Assembly: GCA_003385605.1 (NCBI GenBank)
Contig: QQUU01000082.1
Coordinates: 62,001-126,000, forward strand
Length of the DNA stretch: 64,000 bases
Origin: Bacteroidota bacterium
GTDB lineage: Bacteria; Bacteroidota; Bacteroidia; Flavobacteriales; Schleiferiaceae
Direction: 5' to 3'
Part shown: positions 50,484 through 59,333 of the stretch, piece after piece
How positions within the stretch are numbered: position 1 is the first letter of the stretch
How the letters are laid out: every line of letters begins with the position of its first letter
Translations under genes and position numbers: made by a program
The notes under the pieces: generated by a model
The model's input: only the letters and a program-made list of their open reading frames with translations
Told to the model about the DNA's origin: nothing
Databases searched by the model: none

Positions 50484-52589
50484 TTAAGCTTTTGATTCTT
50501 CAATTACTTTCTCTGAAATGTTCGATGGAGTTTCTGCGTAGTGCGAGAACACCATAGTAGATGCAGCACGACCAGAACTCAACGTACGCAACGTTGTCAC
50601 GTAACCGAACATTTCTGATAGAGGCACATCCGCCTTGATAACCTTGGCGTTGTTACGATCAGACATGTCGTTTACTTGACCGCGACGACGGTTCAAATCA
50701 CCAACGATATCACCCATGTACTCTTCTGGAGTAACTACCTCTAGCTTCATGATTGGTTCCATGATAACAGGATTCGCTTTCTTCGCGCTTTCTTTGAAAC
50801 CAAGCTTAGCTGCCAATTCGAAAGACAATTGGTCAGAATCCACAGGGTGGAAAGAACCGTCTTTCAAAACAACTTTTACAGAGTCTACGTTAAAGCCTGC
50901 CAATGGACCGTTGATCATAGCAGCCTTGAAACCGTTTTCTACAGAAGGGATGAATTCTCTTGGTACGTTACCACCTTTCACCTCGTTCACGAACTGAAGA
51001 CCTTCACCTTCGAAGTCAGCGTCCACTGGAGAGATATCAAAAATGATATCCGCGAACTTACCGCGACCACCAGTTTGTTTCTTGTAAACCTCACGGTGGT
51101 TGGCTGTACCGTTCAATGCTTCTTTGTACTCAACTTGCGGCTCACCTACGTTCACCTCAACCTTGAATTCACGTCTCATACGATCGATCAAGATGTCCAA
51201 GTGAAGCTCACCCATACCTGAGATAATCGTTTGACCTGAAGCCTCGTCCGTTTGAACACGGAAGGTTGGATCCTCTTCAGATAGTTTTGCCAAAGCAGTA
51301 CCCATCTTATCTACATCCGCCTTTGACTTAGGCTCAACCGCGATACCAATTACTGGCTCTGGGAATGTCATAGACTCAAGTACAATTGGTGCCTTCTCGT
51401 CACAAAGTGTATCACCAGTACGGATATCCTTGAAACCTACACCCGCACCAATATCACCTGCGGTAATCTGGTCGATCGGCTGTTGCTTGTTCGAGTGCAT
51501 CTGGAAGATACGAGAGATACGCTCCTTTTTACCTGAACGCGTGTTCTTAACGTAAGAACCTGCATCAAGTGCACCAGAGTAAACACGGAAGAAACACAAA
51601 CGACCAACGAACGGGTCAGTTGCAATCTTAAATGCTAAAGCAGAGAATGGCTCCTCTACCGAAGGCTTACGTGAATCCGCATCACCTGTATCTGGGTTTG
51701 TACCTTCAATAGCTTCTACATCTAGAGGAGAAGGCAAGTAACGCATAACTGCGTCCAACATAGCCTGAACACCTTTGTTCTTAAATGCAGAACCGCACAT
51801 CATAGGAATGATGCTCATATCAATAGTTGCAGCACGTAGTGCAGCGATGATCTCGTCTTCAGTGATGCTGTTCTCGTCCTCGAAGAATTTCTCCATCAAG
51901 TTCTCGTCGTATTCAGCAACTGCTTCGATAAGTTCAGCACGCTTCTCATCTACAGTGTCTACTAAGTCGCTAGGGATGTCGATTTCTTCGTAAGTCATCC
52001 CCATATCTGCTTCATTCCAAACGATGGCTTTCTTGCTGATCAAATCAACAACACCTTTGAAATCCATTTCGTCACCAATCGGCACTTGAAGAGCAACTGG
52101 GTTACCACCCAACATTTCTTTTACCTGACGACAAACATTAAAGAAGTCAGAACCTTGACGGTCCATTTTATTTACGAAACCTAGACGTGGTACGCGGTAC
52201 TTATCCGCTTGACGCCATACAGTTTCAGATTGTGGCTCAACACCATCAACCGCAGAGAACAATGCAACAACACCGTCCAATACACGCAATGAACGCTCTA
52301 CCTCAACTGTAAAGTCAACGTGTCCAGGAGTATCAATAATGTTAATCGCATATTTCTTACCAGCGTACGGCCACTCACAGTGTGTCGCAGCTGAAGTAAT
52401 AGTAATACCACGCTCTTGCTCTTGCTCCATCCAGTCCATGGTTGCAGCACCGTCGTGTACCTCACCAATCTTGTGACTTACACCTGTGTAGTAAAGAATA
52501 CGCTCAGTAGTAGTGGTTTTACCAGCATCAATGTGAGCTGCAATACCAATATTACGAGTATACGTTAAGTCTCTATTTCCTTTTGCCAT
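50484..52589 (-). CDS. fusA: Elongation factor G
   Basis: GTPase that drives ribosomal translocation and, with RRF, recycling. The 701 residues have five domains: the G domain with [31 protein letters not shown] and NKMDRQG; domain II; domain III; domain IV with [15 protein letters not shown] and [15 protein letters not shown]; and domain V with [17 protein letters not shown]. It is in the classic str position after rpsG. Confidence 0.98.
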   Translation of the reverse strand: MAKGNRDLTYTRNIGIAAHIDAGKTTTTERILYYTGVSHKIGEVHDGAATMDWMEQEQERGITITSAATHCEWPYAGKKYAINIIDTPGHVDFTVEVERSLRVLDGVVALFSAVDGVEPQSETVWRQADKYRVPRLGFVNKMDRQGSDFFNVCRQVKEMLGGNPVALQVPIGDEMDFKGVVDLISKKAIVWNEADMGMTYEEIDIPSDLVDTVDEKRAELIEAVAEYDENLMEKFFEDENSITEDEIIAALRAATIDMSIIPMMCGSAFKNKGVQAMLDAVMRYLPSPLDVEAIEGTNPDTGDADSRKPSVEEPFSALAFKIATDPFVGRLCFFRVYSGALDAGSYVKNTRSGKKERISRIFQMHSNKQQPIDQITAGDIGAGVGFKDIRTGDTLCDEKAPIVLESMTFPEPVIGIAVEPKSKADVDKMGTALAKLSEEDPTFRVQTDEASGQTIISGMGELHLDILIDRMRREFKVEVNVGEPQVEYKEALNGTANHREVYKKQTGGRGKFADIIFDISPVDADFEGEGLQFVNEVKGGNVPREFIPSVENGFKAAMINGPLAGFNVDSVKVVLKDGSFHPVDSDQLSFELAAKLGFKESAKKANPVIMEPIMKLEVVTPEEYMGDIVGDLNRRRGQVNDMSDRNNAKVIKADVPLSEMFGYVTTLRTLSSGRAASTMVFSHYAETPSNISEKVIEESKA

Positions 52590-52600
52590 GATTTCGTCTA

Positions 52601-53068
52601 TTAGAATCTAAAGTGAGAGAATGCTTTGTTTGCTTCAGCCATACGGTGAACCTCAGTACGCTTCTTAACTGCAGCACCTTCTTCTTTAGAAGCAGCGATG
52701 ATCTCTGCAGCCAATTTCTGCGCCATAGAACGCTCGTTGCGACCGCGTGCGTAAGTAATCATCCACTTCATACCTAAAGTGATTTTACGCTCTGGACGAA
52801 CCTGCATAGGAATTTGGAAGTTGGCACCACCAACACGACGAGAACGAACCTCAACGTGCGGCATTACATTATTAAGTGCTTCTTTCCATACCTCTAGACC
52901 GTTGCTTTCTGTTTTTTCAGAAACAATGTCAATAGCATCATAGAAAATGTTGAATGCGATAGACTTCTTACCGTCCAACATCAAATTGTTTACAAAACGA
53001 GTTACTAGCGTATCGTTGAATTTCGGATCCGGTAGTAACGGGCGCTTTTTAGCTCTTGCTTTTCTCAT
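52601..53068 (-). CDS. rpsG: 30S ribosomal protein S7
   Basis: Head assembly initiator; in E. coli it also represses the str operon. The 155 residues are typical, with [19 protein letters not shown] and the C-terminal [17 protein letters not shown]. Gaps to rpsL and fusA are 22 and 11 bp. Confidence 0.97.
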   Translation of the reverse strand: MRKARAKKRPLLPDPKFNDTLVTRFVNNLMLDGKKSIAFNIFYDAIDIVSEKTESNGLEVWKEALNNVMPHVEVRSRRVGGANFQIPMQVRPERKITLGMKWMITYARGRNERSMAQKLAAEIIAASKEEGAAVKKRTEVHRMAEANKAFSHFRF

Positions 53069-53090
53069 GAGTTCTTATCTAGAAGTGTGT

Positions 53091-53465
53091 TTATTTCTTA
53101 GGTCTCTTAGCACCGTACTTAGAGCGACGCTGAGTTCTTCCGTCTACACCTGCAGTATCGAGGGCACCACGTACGATGTGGTAGCGAACCCCTGGAAGGT
53201 CTTTTACACGACCACCACGAACAAGCACGATGCTGTGTTCTTGTAGGTTGTGTCCTTCACCTCCGATGTAGGCATTTACTTCATTTCCATTTGATAGACG
53301 CACCCTTGCCACTTTACGCATCGCCGAGTTTGGTTTTTTCGGCGTCGTTGTGTAGACACGAGTACATACACCCCTGCGTTGTGGGCAGGAATCCAGCGCA
53401 GCAGATTTACTCTTTTGTTTGATCTGTTTGCGACCTTTTCTTACAAGCTGTTGAATCGTTGGCAT
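53091..53465 (-). CDS. rpsL: 30S ribosomal protein S12
   Basis: Decoding-centre protein and first gene of the supercluster. The 124 residues include [20 protein letters not shown] and [20 protein letters not shown]; the lysines at the two classical streptomycin-resistance sites (in PKKPNS and GRVKDLP) are unchanged. The start ATG lies about 55 nt downstream of the predicted transcription start. Confidence 0.98.
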   Translation of the reverse strand: MPTIQQLVRKGRKQIKQKSKSAALDSCPQRRGVCTRVYTTTPKKPNSAMRKVARVRLSNGNEVNAYIGGEGHNLQEHSIVLVRGGRVKDLPGVRYHIVRGALDTAGVDGRTQRRSKYGAKRPKK

Positions 53466-53505
53466 ACGTACCTTTTGATTTCTAGTTTATTCCAATAATC
53501 AGTTA

Positions 53506-53520
53506 CCCCATTTTTTGGGG
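53506..53520 (-). promoter_or_regulatory. Short hairpin at the predicted 5' end of the ribosomal operon mRNA
   Basis: CCCCA and TGGGG with a 5-nt T/A loop form a small stem at 53506-53520. The predicted -7 box ends at 53525, so the hairpin would be at or within a few nucleotides of the transcript's 5' end. It has no T-run that would make it a terminator. Confidence 0.45.
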
Positions 53521-53524
53521 ACTG

Positions 53525-53555
53525 CAAATGTAGTGATATTATCTCCAGAACCAAA
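53525..53555 (-). promoter_or_regulatory. Promoter of the str-S10-spc-alpha supercluster
   Basis: On the minus strand TTTG (53555-53552), 19 bp, then TACATTTG (53532-53525), an exact match to the Bacteroidota consensus TTTG-N19-TAnnTTTG. It lies 60 bp before the rpsL ATG. The 243-bp region between rpsL and uvrD holds this promoter, the divergent uvrD promoter and no gene. Confidence 0.8.
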
Positions 53556-53650
53556 CCCCTGTGGATTAAAATAATTGGCTCGTTCTGAAATAATTACGTA
53601 GGGTGTTGAAAAGAGGTCGAAAATTCCCCAATTAGGCTTTGGAGTTGTCC

Positions 53651-53680
53651 TTGTTTTAAACTTGGATAAAAGTACCTTTG
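53651..53680 (+). promoter_or_regulatory. Promoter of uvrD/pcrA
   Basis: TTG at 53651-53653, 19 bp, then TACCTTTG at 53673-53680, again a good fit to the Bacteroidota consensus. Transcription would begin about 20 nt before the TTG start codon at 53709. Confidence 0.7.
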
Positions 53681-53708
53681 TTAACTGTCCAATTTAACAG
53701 CATTCCCT

Positions 53709-56093
53709 TTGGCACATTTTCTCGATCAATTAAACGATGCTCAGCGCAAAGCAGCGGAGCAAACTGAGGGCCCAGTTATGGTCATAGCCGGCGCTGGCTC
53801 TGGGAAAACACGAGTTTTGACGTACAGAATTGCGTACCTTTTAGAGAAAGGCGTAGATGCATTCAATATCCTCTCTTTGACCTTTACCAACAAGGCGGCA
53901 AGAGAGATGAAAGAACGCATCGGAAAGCTTGTGGGAGAGAGTGAAGCCAAGAACCTTTGGATGGGAACTTTTCACAGCATTTTTGCGCGTATCCTAAGGA
54001 TAGAGGCAGAGAAATTAGGTTACCCAACGAATTTCACCATCTATGATGCAGACGACAGCAAAAAAGTAATCTCTAACATCATCAAAGAGAAGAATTTAGA
54101 CAAGGATATTTACAAGGCTAAATCTGTTTCAGGACGCATCTCTTCACTTAAAAACAACCTGATTACACCAAAAGCATACTTCCAAAACGGAGAACTTCAG
54201 GCACAAGACAGCTCGGCAAAAATGCCCATGTTCGGAGAGATCTATCAGGCATATACCGAACGTTGTTTTCGCGCTGGATGTATGGACTTCGATGATTTGC
54301 TGTTAAAGACCAACGAATTGATGTACAAGTTCCCTGATGTCCTTGCGAAGTACCAGAGTAGGTTCAAGTACATTTTGGTAGACGAGTATCAGGATACCAA
54401 CCACAGTCAGTACCTCATCGTTAAAGCGCTTGCTGCGAAATATGAGAACATTTGTATTGTTGGCGATGATGCACAATCCATTTACGCGTTTCGCGGGGCG
54501 AACATTCGCAACATCTTGAATTTCCAAAAAGACTACCCAGATACCAAGCTGTTCAAATTGGAACAGAATTACCGCTCGACGAATAACATTGTTCAGGCAG
54601 CAAACAGCATCATTGAAAAAAACAAAGACCAAATACAGAAAAACGTCTGGACACAGAACAGCGGTGGAGAGAAGATCATAGTTCACAAGAGTATTTCAGA
54701 CACCGACGAAGGCAACTACATCGCCACAAATGTCTGGCAGACTGCGATGAACGAAGGCGCAAAACACGACGATTTCTGTATTCTTTACCGCACCAATGCA
54801 CAGAGTCGAAGTTTCGAAGATGCCCTGCGTAAAAAGAACATTCCCTACAAGATTTATGGGGGATTGAGCTTTTACCAGCGCAAAGAAATCAAAGACGTTT
54901 TAGCCTACTTAAGATTAGTAATCAATCCAAAAGATGAAGAAGCTTTTCGAAGGGTCATTAATTACCCGGCAAGGGGAATTGGAGCGACTACTTTGGCCAA
55001 ACTAACCTTAGCTGCAGAAGCACAAGGCATCTCGCTATGGGAAGTGTGCGAGCGCCTACAGAGTATTCCGACAGGGCTGAACAAGCCTACGCAAAAGAAG
55101 ATTAGTGATTTTGCCATTCTTATCAATTCCTTCGCCGTTTTAGCCAAGCAACACGATGCTTTTGATGTTGTTGCTCATGTTGCGAAAAGTGTAGGATTGA
55201 TTAAAGTGCTTGGTGAAGACAAAACCCCTGAGGGCGTGACTCGGTACGAAAACGTACAAGAATTATTGAACGGTATAAAGGACTTTACAGAGCAGCAAAA
55301 GGAATTGGCCGAGGGTGATCCTTCCCTAGCTAATTTCTTATCCGATGTTGCGCTCTTGACAGACCGAGATAATGAGGTCGACGACGGAACGCCAAAAGTG
55401 AGTATGATGACTATCCACCTAGCGAAAGGACTGGAATTTCCCTATGTCTACATCGTCGGTCTTGAGGAGAATCTCTTTCCTAGCATGATGAGCAGCGGAA
55501 GTAGAAGCGAGCTTGAAGAAGAGCGTCGTTTGTTCTATGTGGCTCTGACGCGTGCAGAAAAAAGAGCGCACCTGACCTATGCACATACACGATACCGCTG
55601 GGGCAAGCTTATTGACTGTGAACCTTCTCGATTTATCGATGAGATCGATGAAAAATATCTAGATATCAAGGTCCCTGAATTTTCTCCGACAAGTTTTAGT
55701 TCTCCGGCACTTAATAACGCATTTGGCGCTCCAACGAGCGGAAACGGCAGAAGTGCAACGGTGTACAAAGGCAAAAACACCAATTGGGGCAAACCTGCTG
55801 GGTCGCAGAAAAAGAGCGCCAACATCGGGCCGGGTGCTGGTGCTGCAAAAAAGCCTACCTTGAGGGGCAAAACGCTTACACCGATAAATAACACCGGTGC
55901 AGGCACAATGAGTGGTGATTTTCTTAAGCCACATGAATTGCACGAAGGCAAGCGTGTGGTCCACGGCCGTTTTGGCTTAGGGACCGTTGTACGCATGGAA
56001 GGCGAAGGAGCAGACGCCAAAGCCATCATCAACTTCGACAATGCCGGAGAAAAAAGATTGTTACTAAAATTCGCCAAGGTCAGCGCGGTCTAA
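53709..56093 (+). CDS. UvrD/PcrA-type superfamily 1 DNA helicase
   Basis: 3'-5' ATP-dependent helicase for nucleotide-excision and mismatch repair or for removing RecA and transcription blocks. The 794 residues contain all SF1A motifs: AGAGSGKT (28-34), LTFTNKAAREMKERI, VDEYQDTN, VGDDAQSIYAFRGA, LEQNYRSTNNI, MMTIHLAKGLEFPYVY and RLFYVALTRAEKRA. The C-terminus has a Gly-rich linker and a Tudor-like domain (KRVVHGRFGLGTVVRME). The start is a TTG: no in-frame ATG or GTG lies between the promoter and the conserved LDQLNDAQRKAAE, so TTG is well supported. Confidence 0.94.
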   Translation: MAHFLDQLNDAQRKAAEQTEGPVMVIAGAGSGKTRVLTYRIAYLLEKGVDAFNILSLTFTNKAAREMKERIGKLVGESEAKNLWMGTFHSIFARILRIEAEKLGYPTNFTIYDADDSKKVISNIIKEKNLDKDIYKAKSVSGRISSLKNNLITPKAYFQNGELQAQDSSAKMPMFGEIYQAYTERCFRAGCMDFDDLLLKTNELMYKFPDVLAKYQSRFKYILVDEYQDTNHSQYLIVKALAAKYENICIVGDDAQSIYAFRGANIRNILNFQKDYPDTKLFKLEQNYRSTNNIVQAANSIIEKNKDQIQKNVWTQNSGGEKIIVHKSISDTDEGNYIATNVWQTAMNEGAKHDDFCILYRTNAQSRSFEDALRKKNIPYKIYGGLSFYQRKEIKDVLAYLRLVINPKDEEAFRRVINYPARGIGATTLAKLTLAAEAQGISLWEVCERLQSIPTGLNKPTQKKISDFAILINSFAVLAKQHDAFDVVAHVAKSVGLIKVLGEDKTPEGVTRYENVQELLNGIKDFTEQQKELAEGDPSLANFLSDVALLTDRDNEVDDGTPKVSMMTIHLAKGLEFPYVYIVGLEENLFPSMMSSGSRSELEEERRLFYVALTRAEKRAHLTYAHTRYRWGKLIDCEPSRFIDEIDEKYLDIKVPEFSPTSFSSPALNNAFGAPTSGNGRSATVYKGKNTNWGKPAGSQKKSANIGPGAGAAKKPTLRGKTLTPINNTGAGTMSGDFLKPHELHEGKRVVHGRFGLGTVVRMEGEGADAKAIINFDNAGEKRLLLKFAKVSAV

Positions 56094-56118
56094 GCGAAGA
56101 TTTTAAGTTATTGAGACT

Positions 56119-56733
56119 ATGGAATACAATACAGACAGAACTCAACTGAAGATACCAGAGTACGGAAGAAACGTACAACGTATGGTGGACTACTGTTTGA
56201 CTATCGAAGACAAAGAGCACCGCAGTAAGGTGGCGCAGAGTATCATTGATGTGATTGGGAATTTGAATCCCGCGATCCGCGATGCTCCAGATTACGCACA
56301 CAAGCTTTGGGATCATTTGTTCATCATGTCCGATTTTGAATTGGACGTGGATAGCCCATACCCTATCCCAACCGCTGAAAGCTTCGTTGGCCTACCAGAT
56401 GAAGTGCCTTATCCGCAAAAATCACGTCGTTTCCGTCACTACGGCTCAGTGGTAAAGAATATGATTGGCCATGCGCTGCAATTAGAGGAGGGAGAAGAGA
56501 AAGACGCATTGGTGTACGGCATCGCCTACGCAATGAAGCGCAATTACCTTAAATACAACAAAGACACCGTTAGTGATGCCACCATTCTTGGCGATTTGGC
56601 TGAAATGTCTGAGGGTAAATTAAAGCTTGGTGAGTTTGACTTGCCTCACGAAAAAGCATTTGGTATAACGCAAGCCGAGCGCAAACAAGGCCAGAACAAC
56701 CGCAAAAAGAAAAACAAGAAAAGGAGATACTAA
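56119..56733 (+). CDS. DUF4290 family protein
   Basis: Protein of a Bacteroidota-restricted family with unknown function. The 204 residues start MEYNTDRTQLKIPEYGRNVQ, contain LNPAIRDAPDYAHKLWDHLF and YPQKSRRFRHYGSVVKNMIG, and end in a Lys/Arg/Asn-rich tail that could bind nucleic acid. No signal peptide or membrane segment is present. It is between uvrD (25 bp) and murA (3 bp), so it is probably co-transcribed with both; a cell wall or DNA repair connection is only a neighbourhood inference. Confidence 0.88.
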   Translation: MEYNTDRTQLKIPEYGRNVQRMVDYCLTIEDKEHRSKVAQSIIDVIGNLNPAIRDAPDYAHKLWDHLFIMSDFELDVDSPYPIPTAESFVGLPDEVPYPQKSRRFRHYGSVVKNMIGHALQLEEGEEKDALVYGIAYAMKRNYLKYNKDTVSDATILGDLAEMSEGKLKLGEFDLPHEKAFGITQAERKQGQNNRKKKNKKRRY

Positions 56734-56736
56734 TAC

Positions 56737-58041
56737 ATGGGAACATTTAAGATTACCGGAGGAAAAAAACTCAACGGAACCATCACGCCTCAAGGGGCGA
56801 AAAATGAAACCTTACAGATCCTCTGTGCAGTCTTACTGACCCCTGAGGAAGTACGCATCACTAATATTCCGGACATTGTAGATGTCAACAAACTTATCGA
56901 CCTCTTGGGCGATTTGGGTGTTTATGTGAAGAAAAACGGTCACGGTGATTATACTTTCAAGGCGGAGAACGTCAACCTTGACTATCTAACCTCTGATACG
57001 TTCAAGCAGAAGGGAGCTAGCCTTAGAGGCTCAATCATGATTGTTGGACCACTACTGGCTCGATTCGGCAAAGCCTACATTCCTAAACCGGGCGGTGATA
57101 AAATTGGCCGTAGAAGATTAGATACACACTTCTTAGGCTTCCAAAAATTAGGGGCAAAATTTAACTACGACAGTAAAGACAGCTTTTACAGCGTGGATGC
57201 TTCACAGCTCACAGGGACCTATATGCTTCTTGACGAAGCATCTGTAACAGGTACTGCAAATGTTGTCATGGCTGCTGTTATGGCAAAAGGGAAAACTACC
57301 ATCTACAATGCAGCCTGTGAGCCTTACTTGCAGCAATTGTGTAAGATGCTCGTTCGCATGGGTGCGAAAATTGACGGTATAGGCTCTAACATGCTTCACA
57401 TAGAAGGGGTAACAGAGCTTGGCGGAACCGATCACCGCATTTTACCGGATATGATTGAAATTGGATCTTGGATTGGTCTCGCGGCGATGACTGGATCTGA
57501 TATTACCATCAAGGATGTAAGTTATCCTGACCTGGGTATCATCCCTACAGTTTTCCGTAGACTGGGTATCCACACGGAATTAAACGGAGATGATCTTCGC
57601 GTTCCCTCACACGATCATTACGAAATTGAGAGCTTTATCGACGGATCTATTATGACCATAGCTGATGCGCCGTGGCCAGGGTTTACTCCGGATCTTTTGA
57701 GTATTATCCTTGTTACTGCGACACAAGCAAGGGGGTCGGTGCTCATTCACCAAAAGATGTTCGAATCGCGTCTATTCTTCACTGATAAGCTGATCGATAT
57801 GGGTGCACAAATCATCCTTTGTGACCCTCACCGTGCCACGGTTATTGGTCTAGACAAACAAAGTCCTTTACGTGCAACAACAATGACATCCCCTGATATT
57901 CGCGCGGGAGTTAGCTTGTTGATTGCGGCCTTGAGTGCAGAAGGAACGTCAACCATTCACAACATTAATCAGATTGATCGAGGCTACGAGAACATCGACG
58001 GAAGATTAAAAGCACTTGGTGCGGAAATCGTTAGATTGTAG
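56737..58041 (+). CDS. murA: UDP-N-acetylglucosamine 1-carboxyvinyltransferase, Asp-type active site
   Basis: First committed step of peptidoglycan synthesis: transfers enolpyruvate from PEP to UDP-GlcNAc. The 434 residues form two inverse alpha/beta domains, with the N-terminal PQGAKNETLQILCAVLL (catalytic Lys22). The catalytic loop reads KPGGDKIGRRRLDTH: Asp121 replaces the usual Cys115 (E. coli numbering) that fosfomycin alkylates. Mycobacterial and chlamydial MurA with this change are active and fosfomycin-resistant, so the same is predicted here. An AAGGAGA-like sequence in the end of the DUF4290 gene lies 11 nt before the ATG. Confidence 0.95.
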   Translation: MGTFKITGGKKLNGTITPQGAKNETLQILCAVLLTPEEVRITNIPDIVDVNKLIDLLGDLGVYVKKNGHGDYTFKAENVNLDYLTSDTFKQKGASLRGSIMIVGPLLARFGKAYIPKPGGDKIGRRRLDTHFLGFQKLGAKFNYDSKDSFYSVDASQLTGTYMLLDEASVTGTANVVMAAVMAKGKTTIYNAACEPYLQQLCKMLVRMGAKIDGIGSNMLHIEGVTELGGTDHRILPDMIEIGSWIGLAAMTGSDITIKDVSYPDLGIIPTVFRRLGIHTELNGDDLRVPSHDHYEIESFIDGSIMTIADAPWPGFTPDLLSIILVTATQARGSVLIHQKMFESRLFFTDKLIDMGAQIILCDPHRATVIGLDKQSPLRATTMTSPDIRAGVSLLIAALSAEGTSTIHNINQIDRGYENIDGRLKALGAEIVRL

Positions 58042-58061
58042 ACTCATTTAGAACCAAGACA

Positions 58062-58622
58062 ATGAAAAAATTATCCCTACTTATCGGAGGTCTTGCGCTG
58101 GTCTTTAGCACTGCAACTTTGACTTCTTCACAGAACAATTACAGCGATGCCGTTGCTGCTCCTGCCGAGCAAATGGCAACCCTAAGTATTGGTGACAAAG
58201 CACCTGAAATTGCTATGCGCGATCCGCAAGGCAACATTCGAAAGCTATCAGATTTAAAAGGTAAGATTGTCCTCATCGACTTCTGGGCATCATGGTGTCG
58301 CCCGTGTCGTATGGAGAATCCAAATGTTGTTCGTACTTACGGGCAATACAAAGACGCTGCTTTCAAAAATGGCGATGGATTTGAGGTTTTCTCTGTTAGC
58401 CTTGATCGAGATAAATCAGCTTGGGAGAAAGGTATTGCTCAAGATAAATTGGTTTGGAAAAACCACGTAAGTGACCTTCAATTTTGGAGAAATGCTGCTG
58501 CCCGTACCTACAATGTGAACTCTATCCCAGCGACCTTCTTGATTGACGGTGATGGTATTATCATTAAGAAAAATCTAAGAGGTAAAGCCCTGGAGAATAC
58601 GCTTGCTTCGTTAAAACGCTAA
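58062..58622 (+). CDS. TlpA-like thiol-disulfide oxidoreductase, exported
   Basis: Periplasmic thioredoxin-fold protein of the AhpC-TSA/TlpA/ResA group, probably reducing disulfides (for example in cytochrome c maturation or in a redox defence). The 186 residues have a signal peptide (MKKLSLLIGGLALVFSTA), IGDKAPEIAMRDPQGNI, the active site FWASWCRPCRMENP (Cys79, Cys82) and the cis-Pro region VNSIPATFLIDGDG. The partner protein is not evident. It is the last gene of the uvrD-DUF4290-murA run, followed by a strong terminator. Confidence 0.9.
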   Translation: MKKLSLLIGGLALVFSTATLTSSQNNYSDAVAAPAEQMATLSIGDKAPEIAMRDPQGNIRKLSDLKGKIVLIDFWASWCRPCRMENPNVVRTYGQYKDAAFKNGDGFEVFSVSLDRDKSAWEKGIAQDKLVWKNHVSDLQFWRNAAARTYNVNSIPATFLIDGDGIIIKKNLRGKALENTLASLKR

Positions 58623-58648
58623 GATATTTTGACTTCAATGTCAAATTA

Positions 58649-58677
58649 AGGGCGCCGGCGATGCCGGCGCCCTTTTT
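58649..58677 (+). terminator. Terminator after the TlpA-like gene
   Basis: GGGCGCCGGC and GCCGGCGCCC form a perfect 10-bp stem around GAT, followed by TTTTTT. Confidence 0.93.
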
Positions 58678-58684
58678 TATGCGG

Positions 58685-58692
58685 TATTTTTG
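58685..58692 (+). promoter_or_regulatory. Candidate -7 element for grpE-dnaJ
   Basis: TATTTTTG fits TAnnTTTG and directly abuts the large inverted repeat. No -33 TTG is found at the normal distance, because that region is the preceding terminator. Confidence 0.3.
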
Positions 58693-58722
58693 CGCACCGC
58701 TGACAAGGTGTCAGCGGTGCGC
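58692..58722. repeat. Perfect 31-bp inverted repeat upstream of grpE
   Basis: GCGCACCGCTGACA and TGTCAGCGGTGCGC are perfectly complementary over 14 bp with a 3-nt AGG spacer. Neither side is followed by a T-run, so it is not an ordinary terminator, and a terminator already precedes it by 15 bp. It does not match the HrcA operator CIRCE. It starts at the last base of a candidate -7 box and lies 55 bp before the grpE ATG. Confidence 0.85.
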
Positions 58723-58777
58723 TTAATGGCGAACATTTTGCAGTAATAGAAAGAAACTAGCCCTAAATTCTAGATAC

Positions 58778-59332
58778 ATGTCAGAAAAAGAAGCAACCAC
58801 AGGCGAGGAATTGCACGAAGAAAACAACGTTGAGCAAAGTACTGAAAGTACTGAGGATACAGGCGTTGAGCAAGATCCGGTAGCTAAACTTGAAGACGAG
58901 GTCAAAGACTTGAAAGACCAGAATTTACGTCTGTACGCAGAATTCGAAAACTTTCGCAGAAGAACTGCAAAGGAGCGTCTCGAACTCATGGAGAGTGCAA
59001 ATAAAGACACTTTAACAGCTATGCTGCCAGTTCTTGATGATTTCGAAAGAGCATTGAAAAATACGGAAGAGACCGAAGCAAACGCACCGGTATTAGAAGG
59101 ATTAAAATTGATCCAACATAAGCTTACGGAGACACTAAAAGGCAAAGGCCTGAATGCCATGGAAAGCACTATCGGCAAAGTGTTCGACGTAGAAGAAATG
59201 GAAGCTATTACGCAGATTCCAGCACCGACTCCAGACATGGACGGAAAAGTCATAGATGAAGTAGAGAAGGGATATAAGATTGGCGAAAAAGTGATTCGCT
59301 TTGCCAAAGTAGTAGTAGGTAAAGGAGCATAA
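58778..59332 (+). CDS. grpE: GrpE, DnaK nucleotide-exchange factor
   Basis: Cochaperone that releases ADP from DnaK. The 184 residues have an acidic unstructured N-terminus (about 1-45, Glu/Thr-rich), a long dimerising helix (about 45-100; YAEFENFRRRTAKERLE) and a C-terminal beta domain with MLPVLDDFERALKN and VEKGYKIGEKVIRFAKVVVG. dnaK is not in this window. The end of the gene supplies a rare clear Shine-Dalgarno-like AAAGGAG for dnaJ, 6 nt before its ATG. Confidence 0.95.
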   Translation: MSEKEATTGEELHEENNVEQSTESTEDTGVEQDPVAKLEDEVKDLKDQNLRLYAEFENFRRRTAKERLELMESANKDTLTAMLPVLDDFERALKNTEETEANAPVLEGLKLIQHKLTETLKGKGLNAMESTIGKVFDVEEMEAITQIPAPTPDMDGKVIDEVEKGYKIGEKVIRFAKVVVGKGA

Positions 59333-59333
59333 G

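Noticed and set aside
55577-56077. 166-residue open frame antisense to the uvrD 3' end
   Set aside because: The sense frame continues into a recognised Tudor-like domain, and the antisense product is low-complexity.
58692-58722. CIRCE operator before grpE
   Set aside because: The inverted repeat is GC-rich with a 3-nt spacer and shares nothing with the TTAGCACTC-N9-GAGTGCTAA operator.
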